From Diaporthe sp. PMI_573 (lineage: Eukaryota > Ascomycota > Sordariomycetes > Diaporthales > Diaporthaceae): 64,000 bases of DNA. The position numbers were made by a program, and so were the translations under genes. Below, piece after piece: positions 52,141 to 63,080 of this stretch (the first letter of the stretch is position 1; each line of letters begins with the position of its first letter). The notes beneath the pieces were generated by a model. It was given only the letters and a program-made list of their open reading frames with translations. It ran no database searches and had not been told where the DNA came from. The stretch covers positions 248,001-312,000 of the forward strand of contig JAJTUP010000066.1 of the NCBI GenBank assembly GCA_021399435.1. Reading direction: 5' to 3'.

Positions 52141-52303
52141 TTCCCGTGCAGAGTCTATGGTGAAGAGAGAATCCGACGACGTCACACTGCCCCAGCTACG
52201 CAGGCACAACTCCACCGGCAACGGCCCCGAGCAGACTCTCCCGCCTCCCCCTCCGGATGTTGGCCTCATCCTCCGGGCCATATGGAGGAGAGGAGGCATA
52301 TGA
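50702..52303 (+). pseudogene. hAT-3 transposase, C-terminus lost
   Basis: A 533-codon frame starts at ATG 50702 (a later start at 50750 or 50786 is possible). A BED-like finger (YFLCADCHTKKRY..HLIEFH) is followed by the core: NINLSIDGWRAHNRREYVAV, GSFVMDNAGDNDK, IRCIGHIINLVVKALLF, and RWNATYYMIERA. After that, around 52130, similarity ends and the frame continues into Pro-rich sequence to a stop. The dimerisation domain needed for activity is missing. The continuation after 52130 is probably foreign DNA at a deletion junction. Confidence 0.82.
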
Positions 52304-52462
52304 GTTACGACAACGGTCCGGGGCAGCCTAGGGAGAACCCAGCGGCTACGAGTCTGGTCATGAGGAGGAGGAGGACGATAACATGAACATTGCTCATTGG
52401 ACGGCGGGCAAACAGATGATACTTCGAGAAGACGCGGTATCAAAAATAGAATGTTTGATATA

Positions 52463-52714
52463 TTATTGCATCCCAAGCTCACCAAACTTGTCCCTGAGTG
52501 TGTCCTTCGAATTGATTATTTTATCATTGAAGTAGTTGAAGGCTACCTCTGCTGCATCTTCCTTGGCGTTGGCATGGCCGTCGTAGAAGTTTCTGGCATC
52601 AAATACCCTGCTTCCAACTGTGATTTTGCACGTCCAAGCCGTACGTCTGCCTGTATAGGCCGTGTCACCGACGCTGCTGTGTATGATGTGGATAATTCTG
52701 AACATACCTTTCAT
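52463..52714 (-). CDS. dsRNA-binding-like C-terminal exon, unknown gene
   Basis: On the minus strand, TAWTCKITVGSRVFDARNFY and NAKEDAAEVAFNYFND look like the beta-hairpin and last helix (AKxxAAxxA) of a double-stranded-RNA-binding fold seen in small fungal proteins. The frame ends KFGELGMQ at 52463. The upstream exon was not resolved: a GTATG..CAG intron near 52710-52675 is possible. The gene, if real, lies convergent to the truncated hAT-3. Confidence 0.42.
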   Translation of the reverse strand: MKGMFRIIHIIHSSVGDTAYTGRRTAWTCKITVGSRVFDARNFYDGHANAKEDAAEVAFNYFNDKIINSKDTLRDKFGELGMQ

Positions 52715-52924
52715 CTGGGAAAAGATTTTAGACCGAGGTCTCGGATAGTATTCCTTCTGGCAAAGATCTGATCACAGATGTCACCTCTATATTCAGCAAT
52801 AGAAATGAACCGTGGGAGAAGGGGTCAGAAAGACAGACCTTGTAGCTTCTTCTGCCAATGGTCTGCTTGTTGAAGGGGCCACATTTAATTGAAAACGAGG
52901 GACTTGGCGTGTGCGCCGAGATAG

Positions 52925-53006
52925 TGTGTGTGCTTGTGCTTGTGCTTGTGCGTGTGCGTGTGCGTGTGCGTGTGCGTGTGCGTGTGCGTGTGCGTGTGCG
53001 TGTGCG
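52925..53006. repeat. GTGTGC hexanucleotide microsatellite
   Basis: About 80 bp of (GTGTGC)n and the variant GTGCTT. Its minus-strand frames give artificial Arg-Thr and His-Thr dipeptide ORFs. Confidence 0.95.
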
Positions 53007-56000
53007 TATGCTGTGCTTGTATACGGAAACCACAACGGTAAGTTATTAAGTTAGCTACAGTACAGGACGGTAAACGATGATGATGATAGCGAATGTCGGA
53101 TGATCGTGATCGGAAACTTAGAGGGCAGTGAGGCCTGAGAATATGGACGAGCACTTGCAGACCATTTATTAAGATAAAGCCGCGCGACGAAAGTTGGCGT
53201 GACTGATGCCATCAATTAGGCCGAGGGTTATTACAGCGTTGCACCAGCCAGCAAGGCAATCAAGTAAGACAGGGATAGCCGAGCACTTACCCTTGCAGCC
53301 ATGTGGGACAGGGTCACTAAGCGGCGGAGCTGCAAACATCGACGTCTCGATTTCAACCCTGGGAAAAGTGCGGCGACCGACGGTCTTAAAACCCAAAGTC
53401 TGACCTACCAAGAAACTAACCTTGCATTACCGCGAAGCTTTCTGCGTTTTACACATGTGTTGAGAACATATCGGAAAAGTCCCACAGTGGTTTCAGACTA
53501 CTGCAAGGGTTCGCATCCCCAGGATTAGTTGAGGCGGTGGCTATGGCGTTGGGGTAGGCATCTGGTTACTTGGCAGAGTGTGGTAGACGCACACCAGCCA
53601 ACCTAGACCAGCGAGGGGTTCCCGACGATATACCACGCAGGTTCTGGCTTGTTGTGTGCCTGGGCAGTCTGACCCACTCTCAATGTACAGATCGCCGCAA
53701 CAAGGCCACCCACTCTTGACAAGGACAGCCCTTTGCATACACTCGCCCAGACCGGTCAGTAAACAGTCTTGTAACGTGAATAACTTGGGAAAATCGCCCA
53801 AATTAAACGTGTTGGCGCGCAGTACGATGCGTCATCAATTCAATGCTTTTTGAGCCCCTTGTGACCCGTTGGGGGCGCCGAGGACGCCAATGCGCGGCAA
53901 ACGCTAGCTTTCCAATTATGAAGAACAGGCTAGCGCAACATTAACGCGACTGACTGAATGCATTTGTTGGGTTAAGAATCTTCCCCAAATCCAATTTCTT
54001 AATGTGCCCTTTTCATCAAAGCCACCTGATGGCGATGACATGCGGAGCCATGTCAAACCTCGTGCAAATAAACTTCAAGTACATCAGTGGGCATTCTCTC
54101 GTGTTGCTGGTGACTGCAATGCACAGCGGTTTATCGTTGCGAGGAGCATCCGTGCGAGTGCTTGATTGCCAGTCGAATGCCCCACAATTAGCGTGTGAGG
54201 ACTCCGTTCTTTGGCAGAGTAGTACAAGTTAGTCGGTCATGCCATAGTATGGGCACAACGTTTTCAAAGCTGTCCAAAGCTTTAAACTCAATGGATTTAG
54301 CAGTACGACTAGTGTATCACGGTAAGGCTGATGTGTTAGACCCAGCCAGCTGTTCAAAACTTCACCCTTATGAGGTCTAGCGCTTGTTCTGTAATGGACA
54401 AGCCTTTTAGACTTCCCTCCAGGTTTAAGGTCACACTCGAATCACACAACGGACCCCGGAAGCGACGAGCAAGATCTAGATCCATCGACGCTCAGCAATG
54501 CAGCAGGTGGCCACATCAACAGTGAATTGACGCACATCGTGTGTATGTAACGTACGGTTGAAGGACGACGCATCAGCTGCCAATCACGAGGTTGCGTTCC
54601 TGCCAACGTTTTGGCGCGTCCGATCCACGATGATCGACTTGCTCCTCCCTTGAGGCCTCATGATACCAGTGGGTACTGTATCATTGCTTGACAACTTGTC
54701 AGTCAACACTGGTCACTATCTTGATGTACTCTTACGCCAAAGACACGACGTCTAATGTGGACTGAAATGGCAGACAATAAAGTCCCGGTATTTCTGCGTC
54801 AGGACTGGACGAGCCCCTCGTTCATCTTCCCAAACACTAGAGAATCAGGTGTAAATACAGCTCTCAAATGGGACTTTGCCACCGCACAGACCTGCATGGT
54901 ATCATTTACCTGCTAGTCTCCACTCCTGATATGCAAACCTGCGCTCGAACAGCCTGATCACTGCTCTTCGGTCTGAAGTCTCAGCTGCTTCCGCAGCACT
55001 GGCCGATGCAACCCACTATACCAGATGATCGGGCAGCAGCCATGTTGGTGTCACCGAACGACAAGTGTGGGGGCAGAGACTTGCGCTACCACCACACGTA
55101 AGCCGAATGCAGCTGAAGCAGGGGATAGCACCTAGATTGGTCACCCTACAATGCGTCTTGTTGCAGGTCCGTGACAGATGGGGAATACCACTCAAATCCC
55201 GCAAGAGAGCACAACTACTCTACGGCCAATCCGGCTTGCCAGGCACTGATGTGGAGACATGTCTTTACAATAGTCTGATAATCAGTCAGATAAAAGAGTC
55301 CGTCCCACCGAGCCATGTAATGCTCCTGGCCAATGTCGCACTGGTCGTGGCGAAGGGGGAACGTATAATACGGAGGCACCGAATTAGCTATTGCTCTTTT
55401 CGTGTCTGCGACCTGCCTCGCTTTATACGAAAAAGCTTTTTCTCAGAGGACGAGTGATGATGAAAGGGCGGGTGTGCGACTACTGTGCGGGTTGCCGTTG
55501 GCCCGAGTGGAAGCGAGGCTGCTGGCTAATCTGGCTGGAATCGAGTACAAGACGGGGAAAGGCAATCGTCAAACGAAGTGAACAACCAAGTTGAGTGCGG
55601 CCCGAGATAGGGCGCAAATGGGGCCGAGTCGGTCTTGTGACACGCAACGAATCAAATGAATGCCGAAATGTGTTCAGTTTAAAACCACATTATCATTGGT
55701 TACCAGCTGTCTGTCACCCTAAATTAGTCCAGCCCTGCTGTGCCTTCTGCTGCAATGCCAATTGGCTCCTTGCGTGGACGGTGTCGCATCCTGTTCATGT
55801 GGAGAGCATTATGCTCCGAAATTAGTATGACTCCGTCTCCCTCGCAAGTCCAGCTGGGGTATCCCTTGATCCGGTGATCCACCTGTGGCGTCGGATTCGT
55901 GCCGCGGCTGCACGGTCTTGTAGCTGCTTTGCACGTTGAGCTATATCATGGCTCCTTCACCATTATGATGCCGAGTCCGTCTCGTCGGCAAGTAGTCCCT

Positions 56001-56848
56001 CAACTCCTTACAGCATATTTTTGTATCTATTACATGTTCAATATCTCCTTTCAAATTTACGTTCTCTCCCCCCTCTCACCGTCAAAAGCCGGCTTGCGTA
56101 GAGAGTAGGAGTTTCGCTCCAAAATACTGTAGGCAGGATTGCGCCGTATATGTCCAGCTGCTAACAATGTAGTCGGGACTTGATCCTGAGGTGTTCGCGT
56201 TCAGCTCTCTTGGAGGGGCCGAAATCTGCAGTTCACAAAAGCCATCACCAACAGGACACCTAATCTCCAGGCCTAGGCCAATCATTCCGCCTGGCGCTTG
56301 TCGTGGAAGTTCGTCCCCTGTCTTGGAGCCTCATCGATTCTGGCAGAGAAATACATTGCAGCTTTGCTACAGTACATTTTCTGACATTTATGTTCTTTGC
56401 TGCGAGTGCTTCTGTCGATATCACTAGCTTCGGGAATTTCGTACCGCACTTGCTGCGGCTATTATGTAACTTAGGAACTGGGCACAAGCTGCGGAAAGAA
56501 TATTCATATATTTCACGCCGCGCGATCCTCTATGGCTTCATCCAGCATCTTTATTTGCACGTTCTTGTCAATTCGACAGTCATGCCGTGCGAAAAATTCA
56601 CTGAGTTGCAACAAGGTGATGTCTGTGTCATTCTTTTTGGCTGCGGCGCTAGAGTAGCTTTTGAACTCTTGGATTCAGAGCTACCGTCAACATGGTCCTG
56701 GGTCGTCAATGATCCGATAACGCCCCTGAAAGACCTCGTCCCGGAGAGTAGTTCACCGCCTTGCCCCCATAAGAAACCATTCTTCCAGAGCTTTCCCCAA
56801 TGGTGTATAAGTCGAAAGGAAAGGCCGAAGAGCCTACGTTGGCTCACA
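53007..56848. other. Long stretch with no recognised gene
   Basis: Both strands carry only short frames without domains. No LTR, TIR, tRNA or rRNA was recognised. A 700-base open stretch at 56303-57004 belongs mostly to the next entry's reading frame. Confidence 0.4.
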
Positions 56849-57563
56849 ATGAAAATCACCCTGGACAGGAATGATCCCTCTTTCGTCCCCCATCGATCTG
56901 CAATGAAGATAGAACAGCCGCGGGAGACCCCTACCACGACCCAAGCCTGCTCCTCACCATCATCGAACTCACCGAATGATCCGACGCAAAACCCCAGCGC
57001 CTGAGTTGAGCACTTCCAGTACTCCTCGGCTTTTTATGACCGATTTGGATTTCCATCTCTCCCATCATTGGACTACGGCTTCCACGCAGCGGGATTCGAC
57101 AGGGCTGCGTTTACCCCTAATAGCACAGCCGCATCAGACCAGTCCACGGGTGCACTATTGGGGCATCCAATCCCACGCAATGCGGTTTACTCGCCCTGGC
57201 AGCCACCTCTGAATCCTGGTTTATATGGCGTCGATTCCATGCACAGAAACAATCATCATACGTTCCAAGAGAGCACGGGCTCAGACGTATCCATTCTCGA
57301 GGCGGCAAAACAGCAGACGACGCCGGCCTCAGATGGCGTAGCCCACAAGAAGGCAAGGTCAGGAGCGGAGAGTCCAGCGCATCATAAAGTGGCTGCTAAG
57401 AAACGCTCGAGAGATCTTCATGAAGTGTTAGGCACGACACGTAAAGCAGAGATCATCAAGAAGTCTGGAAATGTAAGTTTGTTCAGCACGAGATATTGTA
57501 CTCGCTGACCCACCATATTGCAAGCCGCGTCTCCCTATTCTCAAACCCCGACCAGAGCAGTAA
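56849..57563 (+). pseudogene. S/T/P-rich nuclear-type protein with one in-frame stop
   Basis: One frame reads MKITLDRNDPSFVPHRSAMK to NPSA, then TGA at 57002-57004, then continues VEHFQYSSAFYDRFGFPSLP, HAAGFDRAAFTPNSTAAS and VAAKKRSRDLHEVLGTTRKA. An intron at 57473-57534 (GTAAGT..AAG) joins to PRLPILKPRPEQ and a TAA ending at 57563. Composition is disordered with a basic KARSGAESPAHHKVAAKKR region suggesting nuclear location. The stop would be explained by CGA-to-TGA. No family is recognised, and the true start may lie further upstream. Confidence 0.45.
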
Positions 57564-57664
57564 GCAGGCTAAAAGGTACCAGAATTCTGAACTTGATGTG
57601 ATGACAGCAATGAAAAGTCTGGTAATTCGCTTGAACGGGTCACTGATGAATTAGCGTAGTGCTA

Positions 57665-57991
57665 TCAATTTTTCCCCGGGGATGTGAGAAGCATGCGAAT
57701 CTTTTGGTGTTTGGGAGTTGTATCCGCATGAATAGGACCGGGCCAATCTATATCAGACAGAATTGGCGGATTGAAATAGTCCGCAACTTGGTCGTCTGGG
57801 AGCCATTGTGCAGGCAATTGCGGATCATAAAAAGATGGTTTGAAAAAATAGCCTGGGTCAAAAAGGTCCGGATTCTGTGGCGCGACAGTGATCTCGTTTT
57901 CAGTAGGGCGTTCCGGCGGATAAGCCATGGCAGAATCTTTGTTGAAATGGTAGATTAATCCGTCTCGACCTGGATCATACTTAAATGACAT
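57665..57991 (-). CDS. Hypothetical protein, 108 aa
   Basis: ATG at 57991 opens MSFKYDPGRDGLIYHFNKDS, followed by a Pro/Asp/Tyr-rich chain (PQNPDLFDPGYFFKPSFYDP) and a basic end (HQKIRMLLTSPGKN). It is acidic and soluble with no recognisable domain. The frame is convergent to the gene at 56849. It may be an exon or chance. Confidence 0.35.
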   Translation of the reverse strand: MSFKYDPGRDGLIYHFNKDSAMAYPPERPTENEITVAPQNPDLFDPGYFFKPSFYDPQLPAQWLPDDQVADYFNPPILSDIDWPGPIHADTTPKHQKIRMLLTSPGKN

Positions 57992-58708
57992 TTCCGAAAC
58001 CTACAAGTCGACAATTTATACGGCTGCAAAGTACACCCGCGAGTGCTTCGTGAAGTACGATACCTCAGTATCGTACGGCTTTGGCCTCTAACGAAACAAG
58101 GAAACAAAACGGTCTTGGCAATACGAAGTTCGAGCCTCGATCCACAGATCTCGTTCCAAAGCAACGGACTTTGTTGCCCAGTGGGAAGCGCAGCCACCAG
58201 AGACCCCGTGGTGATCAACGCAGACCGCCCTTATTGGCTACTATTCATTCATAAATACAGCGAAGCTCTGCAGGCTGCCCCCACCGACGTTTGGCAAACT
58301 GAGTATTTCCCCAGCCGGGTCAGATTGATCGCGGTCACAAGACCGAGTAGGCTGGCGTCACCTCGGCGTGTCCTGCATCGAGGCTGCCGCGATCATCATA
58401 TGTTGGGCGAAGGATTAAGTTGCAGCCTGGATCTCTCTGAACTCTTGCTGCCTATGAGCTACCATGGTGTAATTACTCACCACGAGTATATAAAAGTAGA
58501 GCTCTGCCTACCATAAATTGGTTTATTCCTCGTCCATGACCCTACGACCACATTCTCAACAGCTTCCATCAGTCTGCAAAGCATAACGCTTTCAGACGCC
58601 ATTCTCTATACAGGCACAGAATCTAGGGTAGCCATTGCCTTTCGCACTAGCAGCTGCTATTGCTTGAGGAAAGGAAGGAGTTATCTACACAAACATCCGG
58701 GACTCAGC
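57992..58708. other. Intergenic
   Basis: No gene supported. Open plus-strand frames here have no domain. Confidence 0.35.
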
Positions 58709-59041
58709 ATGTGTCTCAAGATTTTTTGGAATCGGAGGTGTACAACTTGTGGGTATAAGGATCAAATGTCCGAATCAGTCTTGAACTGCCCGACTGTCCA
58801 GGAAAAGGGTTGCGCAGATGGCCAGATATCTACCGATACATGTAATTCTAAGAACGAGCCCATCTATGCGGATGCTGGGTCATACACATGCGAGGACTGC
58901 TGCGATGGCCCACACAACACGGTTTCGGAGATGGATTTCACCACCTGTCGCATCTGTATGGAGTTACACAAAGCCCACTGGTTTGCCTTTAGGATCAGCC
59001 GCGAGGGGAACGGACAGATGATTCAACATATTGTGCGGTAA
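58709..59041 (+). CDS. Small cysteine-rich zinc-binding-like protein
   Basis: A 110-aa frame starts MCLKIFWNRRCTTCGYKDQM. Cysteines are paired as in compact fungal zinc-binding proteins whose members begin MCxxxxxxYxCG: CTTC, CPTVQEKGC, CEDCC and CRIC. There is no signal peptide, so it is not a secreted effector of the usual type. No lesions. Function unknown. Confidence 0.5.
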   Translation: MCLKIFWNRRCTTCGYKDQMSESVLNCPTVQEKGCADGQISTDTCNSKNEPIYADAGSYTCEDCCDGPHNTVSEMDFTTCRICMELHKAHWFAFRISREGNGQMIQHIVR

Positions 59042-59156
59042 CCAAAAACGAGGAACATAATATAACATAACGTGGTTCATCACTAAGCGAGCGGTATAAC
59101 ATACCGAGCGGCATTTCCTGACCATAAACACCCAGCCCGAACCGTGAAGGGGCTCA

Positions 59157-59660
59157 TTAGCTGCTGACAGCGCCTACAGTAGCCTGGAGAATTGGTGCGG
59201 TTTTATCTAGTACGGAGAGCGATATGACAAATCCTATTTCCAGCACAAATATGCCCTGTACGAGATAGTCAGGCAGCTTCATGCGTATACCATGTACTCC
59301 GGCAGCATGCGCCCGTAGTACGACCGCTGCGGCGCTTAGCGGAAAAAGAACACAGACAGCCGCTGACCATTTTTTGCGACCTTGGGGACCGTAGGATGAT
59401 GTTGAAGCAGAAGCGGCTCGTCTCTTGACTTGCGTGCTGGATTGGATGTTAAATTGGCGCATCACCAGGCTGATCAGGGTAGATTTCCCGCTGCCACTGT
59501 TCCCAAGGATACCCACCGTAAAGCTTCCAGAAATCGCAAGGTCCAGTCCGTTGACTATCTTCTCCGAAAACCCCAGACAGGAAAACACAACATTCTCACA
59601 CTGTATTCCGTCCTGGGTGCACGCTAGATCTGTGGCACCATCATGGATGTCTCGCGTTCT
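59157..59660 (-). pseudogene. ABC transporter remnant (nucleotide-binding domain and one membrane segment)
   Basis: On the minus strand CENVVFSCLGFSEKIVNGLD and SFTVGILGNSGSGKSTLISL give the start of an ABC ATPase domain with Walker A (GNSGSGKST), then a jump into a membrane part (WSAAVCVLFPLSAAAVVL, LVQGIFVLEIGFVISL). The order resembles rearranged pieces of an ABCC-type exporter. Q-loop, signature and Walker B are absent. The copia fragment below begins at its upstream side, so the 284-codon open frame reaching 60011 is a chimera. Confidence 0.65.
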
Positions 59661-59669
59661 CTCCCATAT

Positions 59670-60342
59670 CCTTCGCAGGCGCGTGGCGCCCAGCAGCGCT
59701 TCGAGCTTGTCGTCGAAGCGGTCGGGCGTGTATTCCACACAGATCTCACTCCCGAGCAGTGGGAGAAGCTGATGCTGTGGCATCGCCGCCTGGGCCACCC
59801 AGGGGCGGAACGGCTGAGGAAGACCATCAGAAAGACCACGGGGATGGACCTCAACGAGGCTACCGTGGAGACGATTCCTTGCAGCACGTGTGACGAAGGT
59901 ACTGGCCTTCGCTACCAATCGCACGAGAAGCCCGCGCGGGAGACCCGTCCCGGCGCCGGAATTCACGTGGATGTGATCACCGTCTCGCCAGTCTCGTGGC
60001 GCAATTATCACTACAGTTGGCTCTGGATCGGCGATGCCAGTCGCTATCGCGATGTGGGATTTGGAGTTAAGAAGAACGACGTCCTGGAGGGTCTTAAGAA
60101 GATCCTAATCAGACTTGACGTAGTCACACTACGAGCTACACTGTGGGTGAAGATCGACGGAGGGAGAGAATATATCCCTAAGGAACTCGCCGTCTTTGCA
60201 GATGCGCGAGGACTAATGATCAAGGAAACAGCACCCTACAACTCTTATCAGAACGGGGTGGCAGAAAGGGGGATTCGAGAACTTTGCGAAACCGCAGCAA
60301 AGTTTGCCATAATGACACAGATTCCCCGAGTATTTTGGTGAG
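59670..60342 (+). mobile_element. Ty1/copia integrase fragment
   Basis: An open frame contains the GAG-pre-integrase zinc motif (LWHRRLGHPGAERLRKTI.., IPCSTCDEG) and the integrase core with HVDVITV, WVKIDGGREY and NGVAERGIRELCE (D, D, E). It ends at a TGA around 60342 after IPRVFW. No LTR, gag or RT adjoins it. It abuts the ABC remnant, suggesting the transporter gene was the insertion target or was joined by rearrangement. Confidence 0.85.
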
Positions 60343-60570
60343 TCAGTTCCGGCCCGCCATCCGCCCCCGGATACTCTATGGGTCAGAATGTGATTGAAAG
60401 TGAGTCCATGGGTTTCAACATTCCATTTTAGAAATACCTTGTTCACTCTGCAATTCTCATAACTTTTCTCGTTCTTTGTATTGCCTTCTTATAAAATAAC
60501 TCAAATCTTACTCTTCATGTTGTTTTGATACATCGGGTTGAGAGAGTTCCAACGCAGAAACTCATCCAAC

Positions 60571-60780
60571 ATGGTAGCAACACGTCTGCAGAGAGCTATT
60601 GAAGCCAAGCGAGAGGCAAATGCCAAATGCTTACTTTATAAGCTCCCGCAAGAACTCCTCGTTATCATTTGTCAATTTCTCGGGCTGGAGGAAGTTGGCA
60701 TCACAGGCGTTCTTGTTGGTTTTGCAAGCGACATGGCCCGACTTTGGATAATGACCGGGCTCAGTGGATCGGATGGGTAG
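60571..60780 (+). CDS. F-box-like protein start, probably partial
   Basis: ATG in a strong context (CCAACATGG) opens MVATRLQRAIEAKREANAK, then LLYKLPQELLVIICQFLGLE, which fits an F-box (LP.EL...I...L), the Skp1-binding motif of SCF ubiquitin ligases. The frame stops after 69 codons (60778-60780); an intron or truncation may follow but none is clear. Alone it would lack a substrate-binding part. Confidence 0.42.
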   Translation: MVATRLQRAIEAKREANAKCLLYKLPQELLVIICQFLGLEEVGITGVLVGFASDMARLWIMTGLSGSDG

Positions 60781-61671
60781 CCATAGGTATCTGACAGACC
60801 AGACCACAGAAGAGAGACCTTTACTTGCATCCCTATGAATAGTTTTGTACTATACGCACATAGGCTTCACGATGAAGTTGATTGTGCCGGCCGGAGTCCT
60901 GGTGAGAGACCGACCTTAGCATCTCTAACCATTCCAAAGGCCCAAAGCAACATCATGATCTGCTTTCGGTGCTGTTCATCGCTGCTGGGTTCGACCGGGC
61001 GAGGTTGGCCGGGGTTCCCGCCTTGGGAATCTTGTTGTTGGTCGGGGCTGCGCCATGTCCTCTGTGACCACATAATTGAGCGGCGGGGCAGGACAATCCA
61101 TAGCAAGCAATTTTAGCCTCGTACCGTGAGCATGTGTGTACAGCAGTAAGCGAGATTCCTGATGTTGTTTGTTGCGTTCCTGGAGCTCAGGATCTAATCA
61201 TGGAAAAGCAAACGTCAACAAAGCCTTCATGGGTCTTTGCAGACAGATGTTGAGGAGAGATGATGCTATTGAGGCAATGAACCAGGAGACCTGCGAAACG
61301 CGATACAAATACTTCGAGCACGGCATGAAAAAAAGGCGGCCGCAAGAAAAGCACAAATGTATCATATTGTGATCCTTGTACATAAGATAATCATCCGCGA
61401 TTCAATAGAGTCATTGTTCTTTTTGTGAAGAAGATCTATCCTACTCTGATTTATGGTTCTTCCTCACCGTTGGATTCCTCGGTGAGCAAACTCTTGTTCA
61501 TATTGCCCTCGGTAAGATTAATGAAGACCCGCTTACGCTTGAGGTTGGCGGAGGTCACAGGGTTAGACTTGCTAGAATCCCCCTTCTCACAAACAGCGGC
61601 AAGGGATTTCTTTGCCTCGCGATTGTTGTCGACTGCAATTTGCACAATGAGTACCTTGTTAACGGAATTCT
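60781..61671. other. Intergenic, unassigned
   Basis: No gene supported. A plus-strand stretch at 61499-61650 reads coding-like (INEDPLTLEVGGGHRVRLAR) but belongs to no family I know. Confidence 0.35.
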
Positions 61672-62250
61672 ACAGGTGGAACGATCCTTGCCACGATATT
61701 TGAGGAGCAATCGGAGAAATGGGAACTTCTCGTGCTTTCTCACACGAGCAACGTCATAGCATTGGTCCACGATTACATCTTTCAGCTTCTCTCTGAGGTG
61801 TGCCCAGACAGACAGATCAGGGATCAGCTTTAGAACGTTGTGCTGGTCGACAAGTTAACAGATGCATACCGAAAAGCAACGACTCACGCGCGTTTCCTAC
61901 TGGCTGTCGAGCGTGGAGGTACACCCAGCACGTACAACCACTACTTCAACGCAAACCTCCAGAAGAAACGTGGGAATCGCATGGCCCAGACATTCAAACA
62001 AATAGCGATCTCCTCTCCATACGGCAACGAAACCGAACAATACGTGCCTCTTAGTCAGATCGGCCGTTCTGCTATTGACAAGGACAATGGGCAGCAGGTA
62101 TGTGAGGATATCCTTACTATTGCGGAACTCTTGCGGTGGAATGTCGACGAGGACGTCATCAAGCACCACGTCCACGCCCACAAAAAAGAGTCAGTCAATT
62201 CCTCAACAGCAATGGAAGAGGTTTTCTGCATTCTCAGGGTGGGAAATTAA
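61672..62250 (+). pseudogene. Dynamin-like GTPase remnant (stalk region) with in-frame stop
   Basis: The frame reads TILATIFEEQSEKWELLVLS, FQLLSEVCPDRQIRDQL, then TAG at 61831-61833, then VLVDKLTDAYRKATTHARFL and GTPSTYNHYFNANLQKKRGN. This matches the stalk of fungal dynamin/Mx-like GTPases, which usually have Trp after DQL; TGG-to-TAG explains the stop. The GTPase domain is absent. After GQQVCEDIL the match to family members weakens. These GTPases remodel membranes; this copy is not functional. Confidence 0.72.
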
Positions 62251-63080
62251 GGTTCACCAGGCATTTAGCCAGAGTTCATCATTACTGATCATCAGAGTCA
62301 TTGGGGGACTTAGTTGCACAGTCAAGATCAGCATGGAATGGCTCAAAAAAGATTGCCTGGTAAACCGAGTCTTTTTTTATTTTTGTAAGAGAGAGAATGT
62401 CAGGACTTGCTTCGGCTGATTTTGTTTTGGGGGAAACCACGTAGATTGAAATTCTGATTGTTCTCTTTGCAGTTTGTTAAAGCAAGTTTCTCGGCGTGAG
62501 GAATATTTGTGTTGCTGATATACCCGTTATATACCACAGGACCTTGTCAATCTCCATCGCTGGCTACCTTCGCTGAAAGACATCCAGGTGGCAGAAAACG
62601 ACTGGAAATTGAAGACCGCTAGGATTGGTGGAAAGGCACGTCCGCAGTCTAAGGCAGCCTGAAATATCCGAGCTGCACGTCTTGTATACGGTTTGGGTTG
62701 ATTCATTAGAGTACCCTTGGATAAATGTGCGAGGTTGTGCATGTACCTCGCGATCGGGATGAAATTTTCAAGGCCCCTTTGTTTAAAAATATGTGTGATA
62801 GTCAATGATTATAATCCGGTTACCTAGTCTGCAAGAGACCAGCATATTATGCGTTGGTCGGCTGAAAGGACTGGACAGCTCCCTATTATTACGATCTGTG
62901 TAGCTCTTTTCACGATAGGGGCGTCACTGGGTAGGCACACTTATCCGCCTCCAAGTTGTTGTCTGAGTGGTCACGGGTATGCAGCAGGACTGGGGACTGT
63001 GGGTATCGTATTAGCCTTTTGCTCTTGGCCTATTGAAAGCGTTTGATGTTGCCTTTTTTCTTCTTCTCGCGTGGGACTTT
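62251..63080. other. Intergenic
   Basis: No gene supported. It separates the dynamin remnant from the 3' end of the bZIP gene. Confidence 0.4.

Noticed and set aside
52728..53154. Arg-Thr / His-Thr / Ala-His dipeptide ORFs
   Set aside because: Translations of the GTGTGC microsatellite only.
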